Positions 16,251 through 24,995 of a stretch of 64,000 nt of DNA are shown here, piece after piece. The notes beneath the pieces were generated by a model. It saw only the letters and a program-made list of their open reading frames with translations, had not been told where the DNA came from and made no database searches. Each line of letters starts with the position of its first letter. The stretch's first letter is position 1. This DNA comes from Sphingomonas limnosediminicola (GTDB lineage: Bacteria > Pseudomonadota > Alphaproteobacteria > Sphingomonadales > Sphingomonadaceae): NCBI RefSeq assembly GCF_039537965.1, contig NZ_BAABBM010000001.1:2393501-2457500 (forward strand). The letters run 5' to 3'. The translations under genes and the position numbers were made by a program.

Positions 16251-17585
16251 ATGATCAAGCATAAGAGCATTCGGGTTGGTATCATGATCGCGGCCGCGCT
16301 CGCGGCAAGCGGCTGTGCCGTGTTAAAGAAGGGCAAGGCAAGCAAGACACCGGTGCTCGGCGAGCGCGTCGCCGTCCTGACCAGCGAAGGCGGCGCGGAG
16401 ATCGACCCCGCGACCGCGAGCCTTCCGATGAGCCTTCCGCAGGCTACCACCAACACCGACTGGGCGCAGTCGGGTGGAAGCCCGTCGAAGTCGATGGGAC
16501 AGCTCTCGCTCGGCACGGCGCTGGCCCACGCATTCAGTGTCTCGGCTGGCCGCGGGAGCAGCCTCACGGCTCGACTTGCAGCGGCTCCGATTGTTGCCAA
16601 CGGCCGCATCTTCACGATGGACACGATGGGCGCGGTTCGGGCCTTCGACGCCCAGACCGGCGCGCGCGCGTGGGAAAGCTCGACGCCTAGCGACAAGGGC
16701 GGCGAAAGCTCGCTTTACGGCGGCGGTCTCGCGTTCGACAACGGCCGCATCTACGCAACCAACGGCCTTGGCTATGTTGTCGCGCTCGACGCTAGCAATG
16801 GCGGCCTAGTGTGGAAGGTCCATCCGGGCGGCCCGTTGCGCGGCGCGCCGTCGGTGGCGAACAACGCCGTGTACGTGATCAGCCAGGACAATCAGATTTA
16901 CTCGTTGGACGAGGGGAACGGCTCGACCAATTGGTCGCAGGCCGCGTCGCTGGAAATTGCCGGTGTGTTCGGCACAGCTTCTCCCGCTGTAGGGCAGGGG
17001 ACGGTCGTCGCCGGCTTCTCGTCAGGTGAGCTCAACGCCTACCGCTATGAGAACGGCCGCCAGGTCTGGCAGGACGCACTGCAGCGGACGAGCATCCGCA
17101 CCACTGTGTCCTCGCTTTCGGATATCGACGCCGATCCCGTCATCGACAACGGGCAAGTCTTTGCCGTCGGCCAGGGCGGCCGCATGGTTGCGCTGGACCT
17201 CATCACCGGCCAGCGCCTGTGGGAAGTGAACATCGCCGGCATCGATACGCCGTGGGTCGCGGGGGACTGGGTGTTCGTGATCACCGACGATGCCAAGCTT
17301 CTGTGCTTGTCGCGGACGAACGGGCATGTGCGCTGGATCAACCAGCTGCCGCAGTTCGTGAAGCTGAAGTCGAAAAAGGGTCAGATCGAATATTCGGGAC
17401 CGGTTCTTGCTGGCGGCCGCCTGATTGTGACCGGCTCGAACGGCGTGTTGATCAACATCGATCCGACGACGGGATCGTTCCAGAGTCAGACGAATGTCGG
17501 CGCTGCAGTCAGCCTTCCGCCGGTGGTGGCTAACAACACGCTCTACATCTACGACGACCGCGGGCAGCTTCACGCTTTCCGCTAA
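16251..17585 (+). CDS. bamB: Outer-membrane assembly lipoprotein BamB
   Basis: 444 aa. The N-terminal signal ends in LAASGC, giving a lipidated cysteine near residue 22. The rest is an eight-bladed PQQ-type beta-propeller with repeats such as GRIFTMDTMGAVRAFDAQTG, GRIYATNGLGYVVALDAS and GRMVALDLITGQRLWE. BamB is a periplasmic lipoprotein of the BAM complex that helps BamA insert outer-membrane beta-barrels. It lies 8 nt after the YfgM-like gene and 39 nt before der, the same order as in Gammaproteobacteria. Confidence 0.93.
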   Translation: MIKHKSIRVGIMIAAALAASGCAVLKKGKASKTPVLGERVAVLTSEGGAEIDPATASLPMSLPQATTNTDWAQSGGSPSKSMGQLSLGTALAHAFSVSAGRGSSLTARLAAAPIVANGRIFTMDTMGAVRAFDAQTGARAWESSTPSDKGGESSLYGGGLAFDNGRIYATNGLGYVVALDASNGGLVWKVHPGGPLRGAPSVANNAVYVISQDNQIYSLDEGNGSTNWSQAASLEIAGVFGTASPAVGQGTVVAGFSSGELNAYRYENGRQVWQDALQRTSIRTTVSSLSDIDADPVIDNGQVFAVGQGGRMVALDLITGQRLWEVNIAGIDTPWVAGDWVFVITDDAKLLCLSRTNGHVRWINQLPQFVKLKSKKGQIEYSGPVLAGGRLIVTGSNGVLINIDPTTGSFQSQTNVGAAVSLPPVVANNTLYIYDDRGQLHAFR

Positions 17586-17624
17586 GACTATCGCTTAGGG
17601 GGCAGGCGCTCTATCGCGCTCGCC

Positions 17625-18977
17625 ATGTCTTTGCCGACCGTCGCCATCGTGGGCCGCCCGAATGTGGGCAAGTCGACCCTGTTTAACAGGCTCGTCGGCA
17701 AGCGCCTTGCGCTGGTCGACGACCGTCCCGGCGTAACCCGCGATCGTCGCGAGGGCGAAGCGAAGCTGCTCGGCCTCGACTTTCGCGTCATCGATACCGC
17801 CGGCTTCGAGGATGAAGATCCGCACACGCTGCCGGGCCGCATGCGCCAGCAGACGGAGGCGGCAGTGCGCGAGGCCGATGCTGCTCTGTTCATGATCGAC
17901 GGCCGCGAGGGCGTCACGCCGCTTGACCAAGAGATCGCCCGCTGGCTGCGCGCTGAATCCACGCCCGTGGTAGTGATTGCCAACAAGGCAGAGGGCCGCA
18001 CGGGTCAAGAAGGCGCCCTTGAAGCCTACAGCCTGGGTTTCGGCGATCCGATTGCGATCAGCGCGGAGCACGGCGAGGGCGTCGCCGACCTGTTCCAGGC
18101 ACTATTGCCGCACGTCGAGAACGAGAAGTTCGAAACGGACGAAGACGAAGAGGAGGGCGATCATCCGCTCAGCTTAGCGATCGTCGGCCGACCGAATGCG
18201 GGCAAGTCGACCTTGGTCAACCGGATGCTCGGCGAGGAGCGAATGATCACCGGTCCCGAAGCCGGCATTACCCGCGATTCAATCTCGCTCGCCTGGGAAT
18301 GGAAGGGCAAGCCCGTCCGCCTCGTCGACACCGCGGGCCTGCGCAAGCGGGCCAAGGTCGAGGACAAGCTGGAGAAGCTGTCGGCCGCCGACACCAAGCG
18401 CTCGATCGATTTCGCCGAGGTGGTCGTGCTTCTGCTCGACGCGACGCGAGGGCTCGAAGCGCAGGACCTGCGCATCGCCAGTCAGGTGCTTGAAGAAGGC
18501 CGCGCGCTCATCATCGCGCTGAACAAGTGGGACGTGGCCGACCACGCCTCATCCTTGTTCAATGGCGTGAAGGCGGCGCTGGTCGAAGGATTGTCGCAGC
18601 TGAAAGACGTTCCGCTGCTCACCGTCTCTGCGAAGACGGGCAAGGGCATCGACACGATTCTCGACGTCGCGTTCGACCTGCGCGAGCAATGGGCGCGTCG
18701 TGTCGCTACTGGCGAGCTCAACCGCTGGTTTGCCGATGCGGTGGAAGCGAACCCGCCGCCGGCGCCAAAGGGGCAGCGCATCAAGCTTCGCTACATCACG
18801 CAGGTGAAGAGTCGCCCACCGACCTTCGTCGTGTTCGGCAATCGCACGGACGAGCTCCCGGAAAGCTATCGACGCTATTTGCTGAACGCGATGAGACGCG
18901 ACCTGAAGCTGGGGCCGGTGCCATTGCGTCTCGATTACCGGGGCCGCAGTAATCCGTTCGATAAGGGTCGGCGCTAA
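17625..18977 (+). CDS. der: Ribosome biogenesis GTPase Der (EngA)
   Basis: 450 aa with two tandem GTPase domains, the hallmark of Der. The first P-loop is GRPNVGKS at about residues 10-17, with switch II DTAGFED. The second P-loop is GRPNAGKS at about 188-195, with DTAGLRKR and the G4 motif NKWD. A C-terminal KH-like domain ends FDKGRR. Der acts in 50S subunit maturation. An acidic linker (TDEDEEEGDH) separates the two G domains. It follows bamB on the same strand. Confidence 0.97.
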   Translation: MSLPTVAIVGRPNVGKSTLFNRLVGKRLALVDDRPGVTRDRREGEAKLLGLDFRVIDTAGFEDEDPHTLPGRMRQQTEAAVREADAALFMIDGREGVTPLDQEIARWLRAESTPVVVIANKAEGRTGQEGALEAYSLGFGDPIAISAEHGEGVADLFQALLPHVENEKFETDEDEEEGDHPLSLAIVGRPNAGKSTLVNRMLGEERMITGPEAGITRDSISLAWEWKGKPVRLVDTAGLRKRAKVEDKLEKLSAADTKRSIDFAEVVVLLLDATRGLEAQDLRIASQVLEEGRALIIALNKWDVADHASSLFNGVKAALVEGLSQLKDVPLLTVSAKTGKGIDTILDVAFDLREQWARRVATGELNRWFADAVEANPPPAPKGQRIKLRYITQVKSRPPTFVVFGNRTDELPESYRRYLLNAMRRDLKLGPVPLRLDYRGRSNPFDKGRR

Positions 18978-19057
18978 GGAGACCTTTACCCTTTCGGCCC
19001 TACTCCAAGTTTTGGTGGGATCGCTTCCGGAGGCATCCCGACGAACAGGAGTTGAGG

Positions 19058-19492
19058 GTGAGCGACGAAGCTCGAGAAGTCATCGATTGGGCGCACTTCG
19101 AGCGCAGCCGGGCAGAACTCGGTCCGGGATTCATCCGCATTCTCAGCTACTTCAAGGAGGATGGCGGCAAGTCCGTCGCGCAGATCGAACAGGCCATGCG
19201 TGAACAGCATACGGCCGGTCTTGTCCTCCCGGCGCACACGTTGAAGGGCGAGTCGCGCCAACTTGGCGCCGAGCCTCTGGCGAAGGTCGCGGAGTTGATT
19301 GAAACGACGGCGCGCTTCTGCGTCGAGAGCCGCCGCTTTCCCGATGAGCTCGTGCCCGATGTGGTCGAGCTTCGAAAGCTGTTTAGCCAAACCGTCGAGC
19401 TATTCGAGAAGGCAACCAACCCGTTGATGACGCGCAATCCTTCGACCGGCTTCGGCCGCAAGGCGTCCAATCAGAGTTTCGGCCGGATCTAG
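19058..19492 (+). CDS. Hpt (histidine phosphotransfer) domain protein
   Basis: 144 aa from the GTG at 19058, which has AGGAG 6 nt upstream; a TTG at 19052 is too close to that site. The motif [15 protein letters not shown] contains the phosphorylatable histidine of Hpt domains (AHxLKGxxxxLG). The surrounding sequence is all helical, as expected for the four-helix bundle. It has no kinase or receiver domain, so it is a free-standing phosphorelay shuttle whose partners are elsewhere. The last 25 residues are a basic, probably disordered tail. It converges with bfr, and the two stop codons overlap in a CTAG. Confidence 0.9.
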   Translation: MSDEAREVIDWAHFERSRAELGPGFIRILSYFKEDGGKSVAQIEQAMREQHTAGLVLPAHTLKGESRQLGAEPLAKVAELIETTARFCVESRRFPDELVPDVVELRKLFSQTVELFEKATNPLMTRNPSTGFGRKASNQSFGRI

Positions 19493-19974
19493 TCGCCGTC
19501 GCTAGCGGCTTCGGACTGAAGCTGCACGTAGTTCTGCAGGCCCATCCGGCCGATCATCTCGAATTGCGCTTCGATGAAGTCGATGTGTTTTTCCTCGTCG
19601 GCGAGAATCTCGCGCGCGAGGTCGCGGGTCACATAATCGCGAACCGTTTCGGCATGGGCGACGACATCGCGATATAGCTTCGCACCCTGATGCTCGGCCT
19701 CCAGGTCTGCGCGAAGGATCTCCTCCACATTCTCCCCGATGCGAAGACGGCCAAGTGCCTGGAAGTTGGGCAGGCCGTCGAGGAACAGGATCCGCTCGGC
19801 GAGCCGGTCGGCATGCTTCATTTCGTCGATCGACTCGTGCCGCTCATATTCAGCGAGCTTCTTGACGCCCCAATTGTCGAGCATCCGGTAGTGCAGCCAA
19901 TATTGATTGATCGCGGTCAGCTCTTCCTTGAGCGCCTCGTTCAACAGCTCGATGACCTTGGGATCGCCCTGCAT
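19489..19974 (-). CDS. bfr: Bacterioferritin
   Basis: 161 aa. All canonical residues are present: ferroxidase ligands Glu18, Glu51, His54, Glu94, Glu127 and His130, and the haem ligand Met52. It stores iron as a ferric mineral in a 24-mer cytoplasmic shell. It lies 53 nt downstream of bfd in the same direction, giving a bfd-bfr operon. That spacer has an 8-bp hairpin against its ribosome binding site. Expression may follow the Fur-like element in front of bfd. Confidence 0.97.
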   Translation of the reverse strand: MQGDPKVIELLNEALKEELTAINQYWLHYRMLDNWGVKKLAEYERHESIDEMKHADRLAERILFLDGLPNFQALGRLRIGENVEEILRADLEAEHQGAKLYRDVVAHAETVRDYVTRDLAREILADEEKHIDFIEAQFEMIGRMGLQNYVQLQSEAASDGD

Positions 19975-19981
19975 CCTGCCC

Positions 19982-20001
19982 TCCGCGTCGCCAGACGCGG
20001 A
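19982..20001 (-). repeat. Hairpin adjoining the bfr ribosome binding site
   Basis: TCCGCGTC (19982-19989) and GACGCGGA (19994-20001) form a perfect 8-bp stem with a 4-nt loop. On the mRNA its 3' arm runs into the purines (GGAGGGCAGG) preceding the bfr ATG at 19974. Confidence 0.5.
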
Positions 20002-20027
20002 TGCGCTGTCAGCAGTTGGGGGTCAAG

Positions 20028-20222
20028 TCAGGCAGCCCGAGAGTCGACGGCAAGCAGGCTGGCGCGCTCTTCTTCGATTATCTCGCGGGCATAGTCGAGG
20101 CAGCAGCCGCACTGCACTTCGCAGCCAAGGCAGGCGTAGGCCTGCTCAGGCGTCGGGCAGCCCGCGCGCGCGGCCTCGCGGACCTCGCCCTCGGTGATTC
20201 GGTTGCAGATGCACACGATCAT
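20028..20222 (-). CDS. bfd: Bacterioferritin-associated ferredoxin
   Basis: 64 aa from the ATG at 20222; an upstream GTG-type extension would run through the promoter element. The [2Fe-2S] ligands Cys4, Cys6, Cys38 and Cys41 match E. coli Bfd (MIVCICNRIT, and CLGCEVQCGCC). Bfd donates electrons to the bacterioferritin haem so that stored iron can be released. It is the first gene of a bfd-bfr operon. A Fur-like box lies 19-37 nt upstream of its start, so it should be induced under iron limitation. Confidence 0.95.
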   Translation of the reverse strand: MIVCICNRITEGEVREAARAGCPTPEQAYACLGCEVQCGCCLDYAREIIEEERASLLAVDSRAA

Positions 20223-20240
20223 GGAGGCAGTGTAGTCGAT

Positions 20241-20259
20241 AATGCGAACCATTCGCAAC
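20241..20259 (-). promoter_or_regulatory. Fur-like iron box over the bfd promoter
   Basis: The 19-nt sequence AATGCGAACCATTCGCAAC has 6-bp arms TGCGAA/TTCGCA around 3 nt. It differs at only three positions from the familiar AATGCGAATCATTCGCATT-type Fur site. On the minus strand a -35 like TTGCGA and a -10 like TACACT, 18 nt apart, overlap it. Confidence 0.65.
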
Positions 20260-20308
20260 TACTTTTGTGCTGCTTCTCCGCGAGCGGCGTCAAGAAGTCC
20301 GACGCCTG

Positions 20309-22567
20309 TCAGAACTCCGGTGTCAGTTCGCTGCCCATGAGCTTCGGGAAAAATCCTTCGTGCGCGGCGCGAAGCTCGGCGAGGCTGACGCGCTGCTCGC
20401 CTCCGCGGTCGACAAGGTCGAACGCCAATGCATCGCCGCCCGTGGTGCCGATCGGCACCGCAAAAAGCTGGGCTTCGTTGGCGATGGCGCGGACGCGGTC
20501 GGCGTCCTCGGTGGTGACGACAAAGCGACCCTGATCCTCGCCAAAGAGGATCGCCCCCGGATTCGGGATCTGCGAGACGACGGTCATCGACATGCCGATG
20601 TTTCCAGCGAGCGCCATCTCGGCGACGGCAACGGCGGCGCCGCCATCGGAGCAATCATGCACTGCACTGACGAGGCCATCGACAATGAGGCGGCGAATGC
20701 ATTCGCCGGCCCGCTTCTCGGCAGCGAGATCGACCGGCGGCGGCGCGCCTTCGCGGCGGCCGTGGCAAACCTCGAGCCAAAGCGACTGGCCGACGCTGCT
20801 GTCGCTGTGGCCGATCAGGATGATGTGCTGGCCCGCGCCCTTGAAGGCGATCGATGCGCTCTTCGACCAATCGTCGAGCAAACCGACCCCGCCGATGGCC
20901 GGCGTGGGCAGGATCGCGCTGCCGCCGCCGGTCGCCTTGCTCTCGTTGTAGAGTGAGACGTTGCCGCTCACGATCGGGAAGTCGAGCGCGCGGCACGCGT
21001 CGCCCATGCCGCGGAGCGCCTCGACGAACTGAGCCATGATTTCGGGCCGCTGCGGATTGCCGAAGTTGAGGCAGTTAGTAACGGCGAGGGGCCGCGCACC
21101 GACCGCGCTCAGGTTGCGGTAGGCCTCGGCGATCGCCTGCTTCCCACCCTCATAGGGGTCGGCGAAGACATAACGCGGCGTGCAATCGGTCGTGATCGCC
21201 AGTGCCTTCTGCGCGCCGTGCACGCGAACCACGGCGGCGTCGCCGCCCGGACGTTGCACCGTATCGCCGCCGACTTGCTGGTCGTACTGCTGGTAAATCC
21301 AGCGCCGAGACGCGAGGTTTGGCGACCCCATCAATTTCAGCAGGTCGTCAGTAATGCTCGCACTCTGCGGCACATCGCCCAGCGGTTTGACCTGCGCCCA
21401 CGTCTTGTAGGAGTCGAGGTCCATGTGAGGGCGGTCATATTCCGGCGCCTCGTCGGCCAGCGGGCCGAGCGGGATGTCGCACACGACTTCGCCCTCGAAC
21501 TCCAGCACCATATGGCCGGTGTCGGTCACCTCGCCGATCACGGCAAAGTCCAGCTCCCACTTGCGGAAGATGGCTTCGGCCTCAGGCTCGCGGCCGGGCT
21601 TCAGCACCATGAGCATCCGCTCCTGGCTTTCCGACAGCATCATCTCGTAGGGCGTCATGCCGGTCTCGCGGCACGGGACCTTGCTCATGTCGAGGCGGAT
21701 TCCTGCGCCGCCCTTGCTCGCCATCTCGACCGACGAAGAGGTTAGGCCGGCCGCGCCCATGTCCTGGATGGCGACGATGGCGTCGGTCGCCATGAGCTCA
21801 AGGCAAGCCTCGATCAAAAGCTTTTCGGTAAACGGATCGCCGACCTGCACGGTCGGGCGCTTCTCGTCGCTATTCTCGTCGAAGTCTGCGCTGGCCATGG
21901 TCGCGCCGTGAATGCCGTCGCGGCCCGTTTTCGAGCCGACGTAGACGATCGGGTTTCCGATGCCCGTCGCCGCCGAGTAGAAAATCTTGTCGGTCTTCGC
22001 GACGCCGACCGTCATCGCGTTGACGAGGATGTTGCCGTCATACGCGGTGTCGAAGTTGACCTCGCCGCCGACGGTCGGGACACCAACGCAATTGCCGTAG
22101 CCACCGATGCCGGCGACCACGCCCGCGATCAAGTGGCGCATCTTAGGATGATCGGGCCGTCCGAAGCGCAGCGCGTTGAGGTTCGCCACGGGCCGCGCCC
22201 CCATAGTGAAAACGTCACGCAGGATCCCGCCGACGCCCGTCGCCGCGCCCTGATAGGGCTCAATGTAGGACGGGTGGTTGTGGCTCTCCATCTTGAAGAT
22301 GGCCGCATCGCCGTCGCCGATGTCGATGACGCCCGCATTCTCACCGGGTCCGCAGATCACCCACGGCGCCTCGGTCGGCAGTTTCTTCAGATGGACGCGC
22401 GAGCTTTTGTAGCTGCAATGCTCCGACCACATGACCGAGAAGATGCCGAGCTCGACAAGGTTCGGCTCGCGTCCGAGCGCATGCAGGATGCGATCATATT
22501 CCTCAGAGCTGAGGCCATGCTCGGCGACGGTTTCGGGCGTGATGCGAGAGGCTTCGAGAACGTCCAT
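20309..22567 (-). CDS. purL: Phosphoribosylformylglycinamidine synthase II
   Basis: 752 aa, the small (no amidotransferase) PurL type that works with PurS and PurQ. The N-terminal [21 protein letters not shown] and [15 protein letters not shown] are the family signature for ATP/FGAR binding. It converts FGAR to FGAM using ammonia from PurQ in purine synthesis. purQ and purS are not present here. The ATG at 22567 is adjacent to [12 protein letters not shown]. The gene is followed, in the same direction, by the bfd-bfr operon after 86 nt, with no obvious terminator between. Confidence 0.96.
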   Translation of the reverse strand: MDVLEASRITPETVAEHGLSSEEYDRILHALGREPNLVELGIFSVMWSEHCSYKSSRVHLKKLPTEAPWVICGPGENAGVIDIGDGDAAIFKMESHNHPSYIEPYQGAATGVGGILRDVFTMGARPVANLNALRFGRPDHPKMRHLIAGVVAGIGGYGNCVGVPTVGGEVNFDTAYDGNILVNAMTVGVAKTDKIFYSAATGIGNPIVYVGSKTGRDGIHGATMASADFDENSDEKRPTVQVGDPFTEKLLIEACLELMATDAIVAIQDMGAAGLTSSSVEMASKGGAGIRLDMSKVPCRETGMTPYEMMLSESQERMLMVLKPGREPEAEAIFRKWELDFAVIGEVTDTGHMVLEFEGEVVCDIPLGPLADEAPEYDRPHMDLDSYKTWAQVKPLGDVPQSASITDDLLKLMGSPNLASRRWIYQQYDQQVGGDTVQRPGGDAAVVRVHGAQKALAITTDCTPRYVFADPYEGGKQAIAEAYRNLSAVGARPLAVTNCLNFGNPQRPEIMAQFVEALRGMGDACRALDFPIVSGNVSLYNESKATGGGSAILPTPAIGGVGLLDDWSKSASIAFKGAGQHIILIGHSDSSVGQSLWLEVCHGRREGAPPPVDLAAEKRAGECIRRLIVDGLVSAVHDCSDGGAAVAVAEMALAGNIGMSMTVVSQIPNPGAILFGEDQGRFVVTTEDADRVRAIANEAQLFAVPIGTTGGDALAFDLVDRGGEQRVSLAELRAAHEGFFPKLMGSELTPEF

Positions 22568-22611
22568 GGGGCGCCATTAGCGGCCCGCGCCGAGAGCGTC
22601 CACGCTGAGCC

Positions 22612-24270
22612 TCAGATGTCGTGGCGGAGGAACTTCTCGCCCGAGAAGATGAGGGTCTGCGGCCGACCGTCGATATAATTGGCGAAGGACAGGCGTTCCG
22701 GCGTCCAGCTGTCGTCGCCGACGCGCCAGAGATTGTCGCCGATCTTGGTCAGCGCGGTTTCCGTGCCGACCCACAATTTGCCGCCGCGTTCGACGACGAT
22801 GGCCGTCCCGAACCAAGGATTGTCGTCGACATAGCGGCCGGCGAGCTTGGCTAGCGCTGGATTGGAAGGTGCGATCTTACCTGCCGTGCCCTGCTTCACG
22901 AAGCTCGACGGGCCCCAGCTCGCGCCGGTGATGGCACCGGCGGTGCGGTCGATCTTCAGCGAGAATTGGCGGAAGCCCGGATGGGTCGTGCGGAAAAGGT
23001 CTCCGCCCCACGGCTGAAGCGTCGCCTCACCGTCCTTGGTGACGATCTTCAACGGGCTGCCTGCACGGATGTCGAATGATCCGTCCGGGCCGCTGTAGGT
23101 GCCGGCGTAGGTCGCGGCGTTCGGCAGGGGCACGTCGAGAGAGGGTGGCGAGGGCAGAGGCTTCCCTGCAAGCGCATTGGTGACTGCGTCCACCGCAAAC
23201 CTGGTGAGCAGCCGCGGCCGGTATTCGGCAAAGGCGCTGATGGTCGAGCTTGCAAAGGCGCCGACGCCGCTCGCCTTGTCGAGGTGAAAGGATGAAGAGA
23301 AACTGACCATCCCGCCGGTGTGATGAAGGTACGAACGGCCGCCGCTGCTGACATGCATCAGGCCATTGCCGTAGGCCATGCCGGGCGTGTCGCTGGGTAC
23401 CGCGCGTGTGGTGAAGACCTTCGCCTGTTCCGACGACAGGCCGAGCCCGCCGCGCCCCTGCGCCGCATTGGCGAGGGAGCGCATGAAGCGGTTCATGTCA
23501 TCGGCCGTGGAGGCGATACTCCCGGCACCAAAGGTAACGTCAACCCAGGCCGCCGGCGCCAACGGAGCGCCGCGCGTGGCCACCGCCGTCGGGTCGGCAA
23601 TCTCATAGCCCTGCGCATAAAGGGTGCGGTCGGCCCCGACGATGGCGCCCCGCGAACGCGCCATGCCGAGGGGAGTAAAGATGCGTTCCGCCAGCAGCCG
23701 GTCGAGCGGCTTGCCGCCAAGATGCTCGGCGATCTTGCCGAGGATCTCGTAGCCCGTGTTCGAATAATGCCAGTGCGCGCCTGGCGCATAGGTCGTCCAC
23801 AGCCCGCCGTCGACGAATACCGGCGCGCTGTCGGGCAGGCCGGCGATGTGGTCGAGCAAGTGCTGGACCGTGATCGAGTTTTTCCTGGGCAGCGGGATGG
23901 CGGGCATGAGGTCGCTGACGCGGCCGTCGAGCCGCAGCTTCCCCTCGGCCGCGAACTGGTGGACGAGCGTCGCCGTCATCGATTTGCTGATGGAGCCGAT
24001 CTGGAACAGCGTGTCGCGCGAAATGAGACTGCGCGAGTCAGGATTGGCGAAACCGAAATCGAGGACGGTGGAGAAGCCGTCGGGCGTCGTTAGTCCGAGT
24101 GTCAGTCCGGGAAGCGTGAACAACCGCCGGTGCGCCTCGGCATAGGCGCCGACGACGGACAGTGCTGCTGAAAGGTCGGCGCGGGCTTGCGCGAAGGCGG
24201 GAGTGCCAAGCTGACTCCCGAGCGCGAGGCTGAATGCCCCGCCGGTGAAGGCGCGTCTGCTGAGCCGCAT
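22612..24270 (-). CDS. Tat-exported serine hydrolase, beta-lactamase/class C-like
   Basis: 552 aa from the ATG at 24270; the frame is open further upstream but without a ribosome site. The N-terminus MRLSRRAFTGGAF is a twin-arginine signal, and LGTPAFA completes the cleavage region. The beta-lactamase-type domain has SISK (about residue 95-98, nucleophile Ser and Lys), and YSN in HWHYSNTGYEIL (about 173), typical of class C/D-peptidase family S12. A C-terminal extension of about 170 residues includes two beta-rich modules. Substrate unknown; D-peptide or ester hydrolysis is likely. tatABC is elsewhere in the window. A hairpin covers its Shine-Dalgarno. Confidence 0.9.
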   Translation of the reverse strand: MRLSRRAFTGGAFSLALGSQLGTPAFAQARADLSAALSVVGAYAEAHRRLFTLPGLTLGLTTPDGFSTVLDFGFANPDSRSLISRDTLFQIGSISKSMTATLVHQFAAEGKLRLDGRVSDLMPAIPLPRKNSITVQHLLDHIAGLPDSAPVFVDGGLWTTYAPGAHWHYSNTGYEILGKIAEHLGGKPLDRLLAERIFTPLGMARSRGAIVGADRTLYAQGYEIADPTAVATRGAPLAPAAWVDVTFGAGSIASTADDMNRFMRSLANAAQGRGGLGLSSEQAKVFTTRAVPSDTPGMAYGNGLMHVSSGGRSYLHHTGGMVSFSSSFHLDKASGVGAFASSTISAFAEYRPRLLTRFAVDAVTNALAGKPLPSPPSLDVPLPNAATYAGTYSGPDGSFDIRAGSPLKIVTKDGEATLQPWGGDLFRTTHPGFRQFSLKIDRTAGAITGASWGPSSFVKQGTAGKIAPSNPALAKLAGRYVDDNPWFGTAIVVERGGKLWVGTETALTKIGDNLWRVGDDSWTPERLSFANYIDGRPQTLIFSGEKFLRHDI

Positions 24271-24275
24271 TGAAA

Positions 24276-24313
24276 TCCCCCTGCGACCTGTTTGATCCGA
24301 GGCCGCAGGGGGA
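24276..24313 (-). promoter_or_regulatory. 10-bp perfect hairpin enclosing the Shine-Dalgarno of the serine hydrolase
   Basis: TCCCCCTGCG (24276-24285) and CGCAGGGGGA (24304-24313) are perfect inverted copies with an 18-nt loop. In the minus-strand transcript the 3' arm (CGCAGGGGGA) is the ribosome binding site, 5 nt before the ATG. It could act as a translational lock or as a terminator for the upstream lipoprotein gene. Confidence 0.6.
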
Positions 24314-24335
24314 GAGTCAAGAAAATGTGGGCGGC

Positions 24336-24677
24336 CTATGCTTTGCAGCTTTGGCCCTTGTAGGTGACCGACCCGGCCTTGGCGTCGCCCTTGAGGTCCG
24401 GCGAACCAGCCGCGACGATTTCGCCGCCGACTTCGGCGCGCGACTTCTTCACGCGCGCGCTGCCGTCGGACATCCAGTCGATGTAGATGAGCGCATTGTC
24501 GGCGCAGCGATAGGACTTGCTCGAAGCGATCGACGGCGGAAGGGCCACAGGGCCGTTGGCGGCAACGTTCGCCTGGTTGTCGTCGACGTCGGGTCCAGCG
24601 ACGATCGTATGGTCGTTCTTGCCACAACCGGCTAGCGCAGCGGCTGCAGCAATGATGAGCAGAGAATTGCGAGTCAT
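24336..24677 (-). CDS. Small lipoprotein of unknown function
   Basis: 113 aa with a lipobox AALAGC giving a lipidated Cys near residue 18. The mature domain runs from SYRCADNALIYIDWM to the terminal KGQSC, whose two cysteines may pair. The layout, a lipidated N-terminus with a compact C..C domain of about 60 residues, resembles MliC-type lysozyme-inhibitor lipoproteins, but no diagnostic motif was identified, so this remains speculation. It is 65 nt upstream of the serine hydrolase on the same strand and may share its transcript. Confidence 0.7.
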   Translation of the reverse strand: MTRNSLLIIAAAAALAGCGKNDHTIVAGPDVDDNQANVAANGPVALPPSIASSKSYRCADNALIYIDWMSDGSARVKKSRAEVGGEIVAAGSPDLKGDAKAGSVTYKGQSCKA

Positions 24678-24761
24678 GAGCCGCCATCCTCTACAGCGGC
24701 ATTAACCGTCAAGGGCATGTTCTTGCATATTGTCGAAGCGGGACATAGCTTCGTCGATTGA

Positions 24762-24995
24762 ATGCCTCATCAGGCCGGCAGCAGCGCTCAGCGCATCCGC
24801 ATCGGACTAACGGGACTGGCGTTCGCCTTCCTGCTTGTCCTGCTCGGCTCGATCATCAGCCGGTCAAGCCGCGATGAAGCCGCCAACACCGTGACGCAGG
24901 CGGTATCCAACGAGCCCAGTGAACCGCTCGCCGAGCTCGGTGTGGCGCCGGGCGCTTCGACAGACGAGGCGAATTCGGCCGCCAACAAGGAATGA
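24762..24995 (+). CDS. Small single-pass membrane protein
   Basis: 77 aa with one transmembrane helix (about residues 14-34, GLTGLAFAFLLVLLGSIIS). The N-terminus is basic, and the C-terminal 40 residues are acidic and polar and probably periplasmic. Its stop overlaps the start of the next gene by ATGA, so the two are translationally coupled and presumably act together. No homologous family is recognised. It diverges from the lipoprotein gene at 24677. Confidence 0.65.
   Translation: MPHQAGSSAQRIRIGLTGLAFAFLLVLLGSIISRSSRDEAANTVTQAVSNEPSEPLAELGVAPGASTDEANSAANKE

Noticed and set aside
20267..20956. Plus-strand frame over the 3' half of purL
   Set aside because: Antisense to conserved purL sequence, no start signal, no similarity; a shadow of codon bias.
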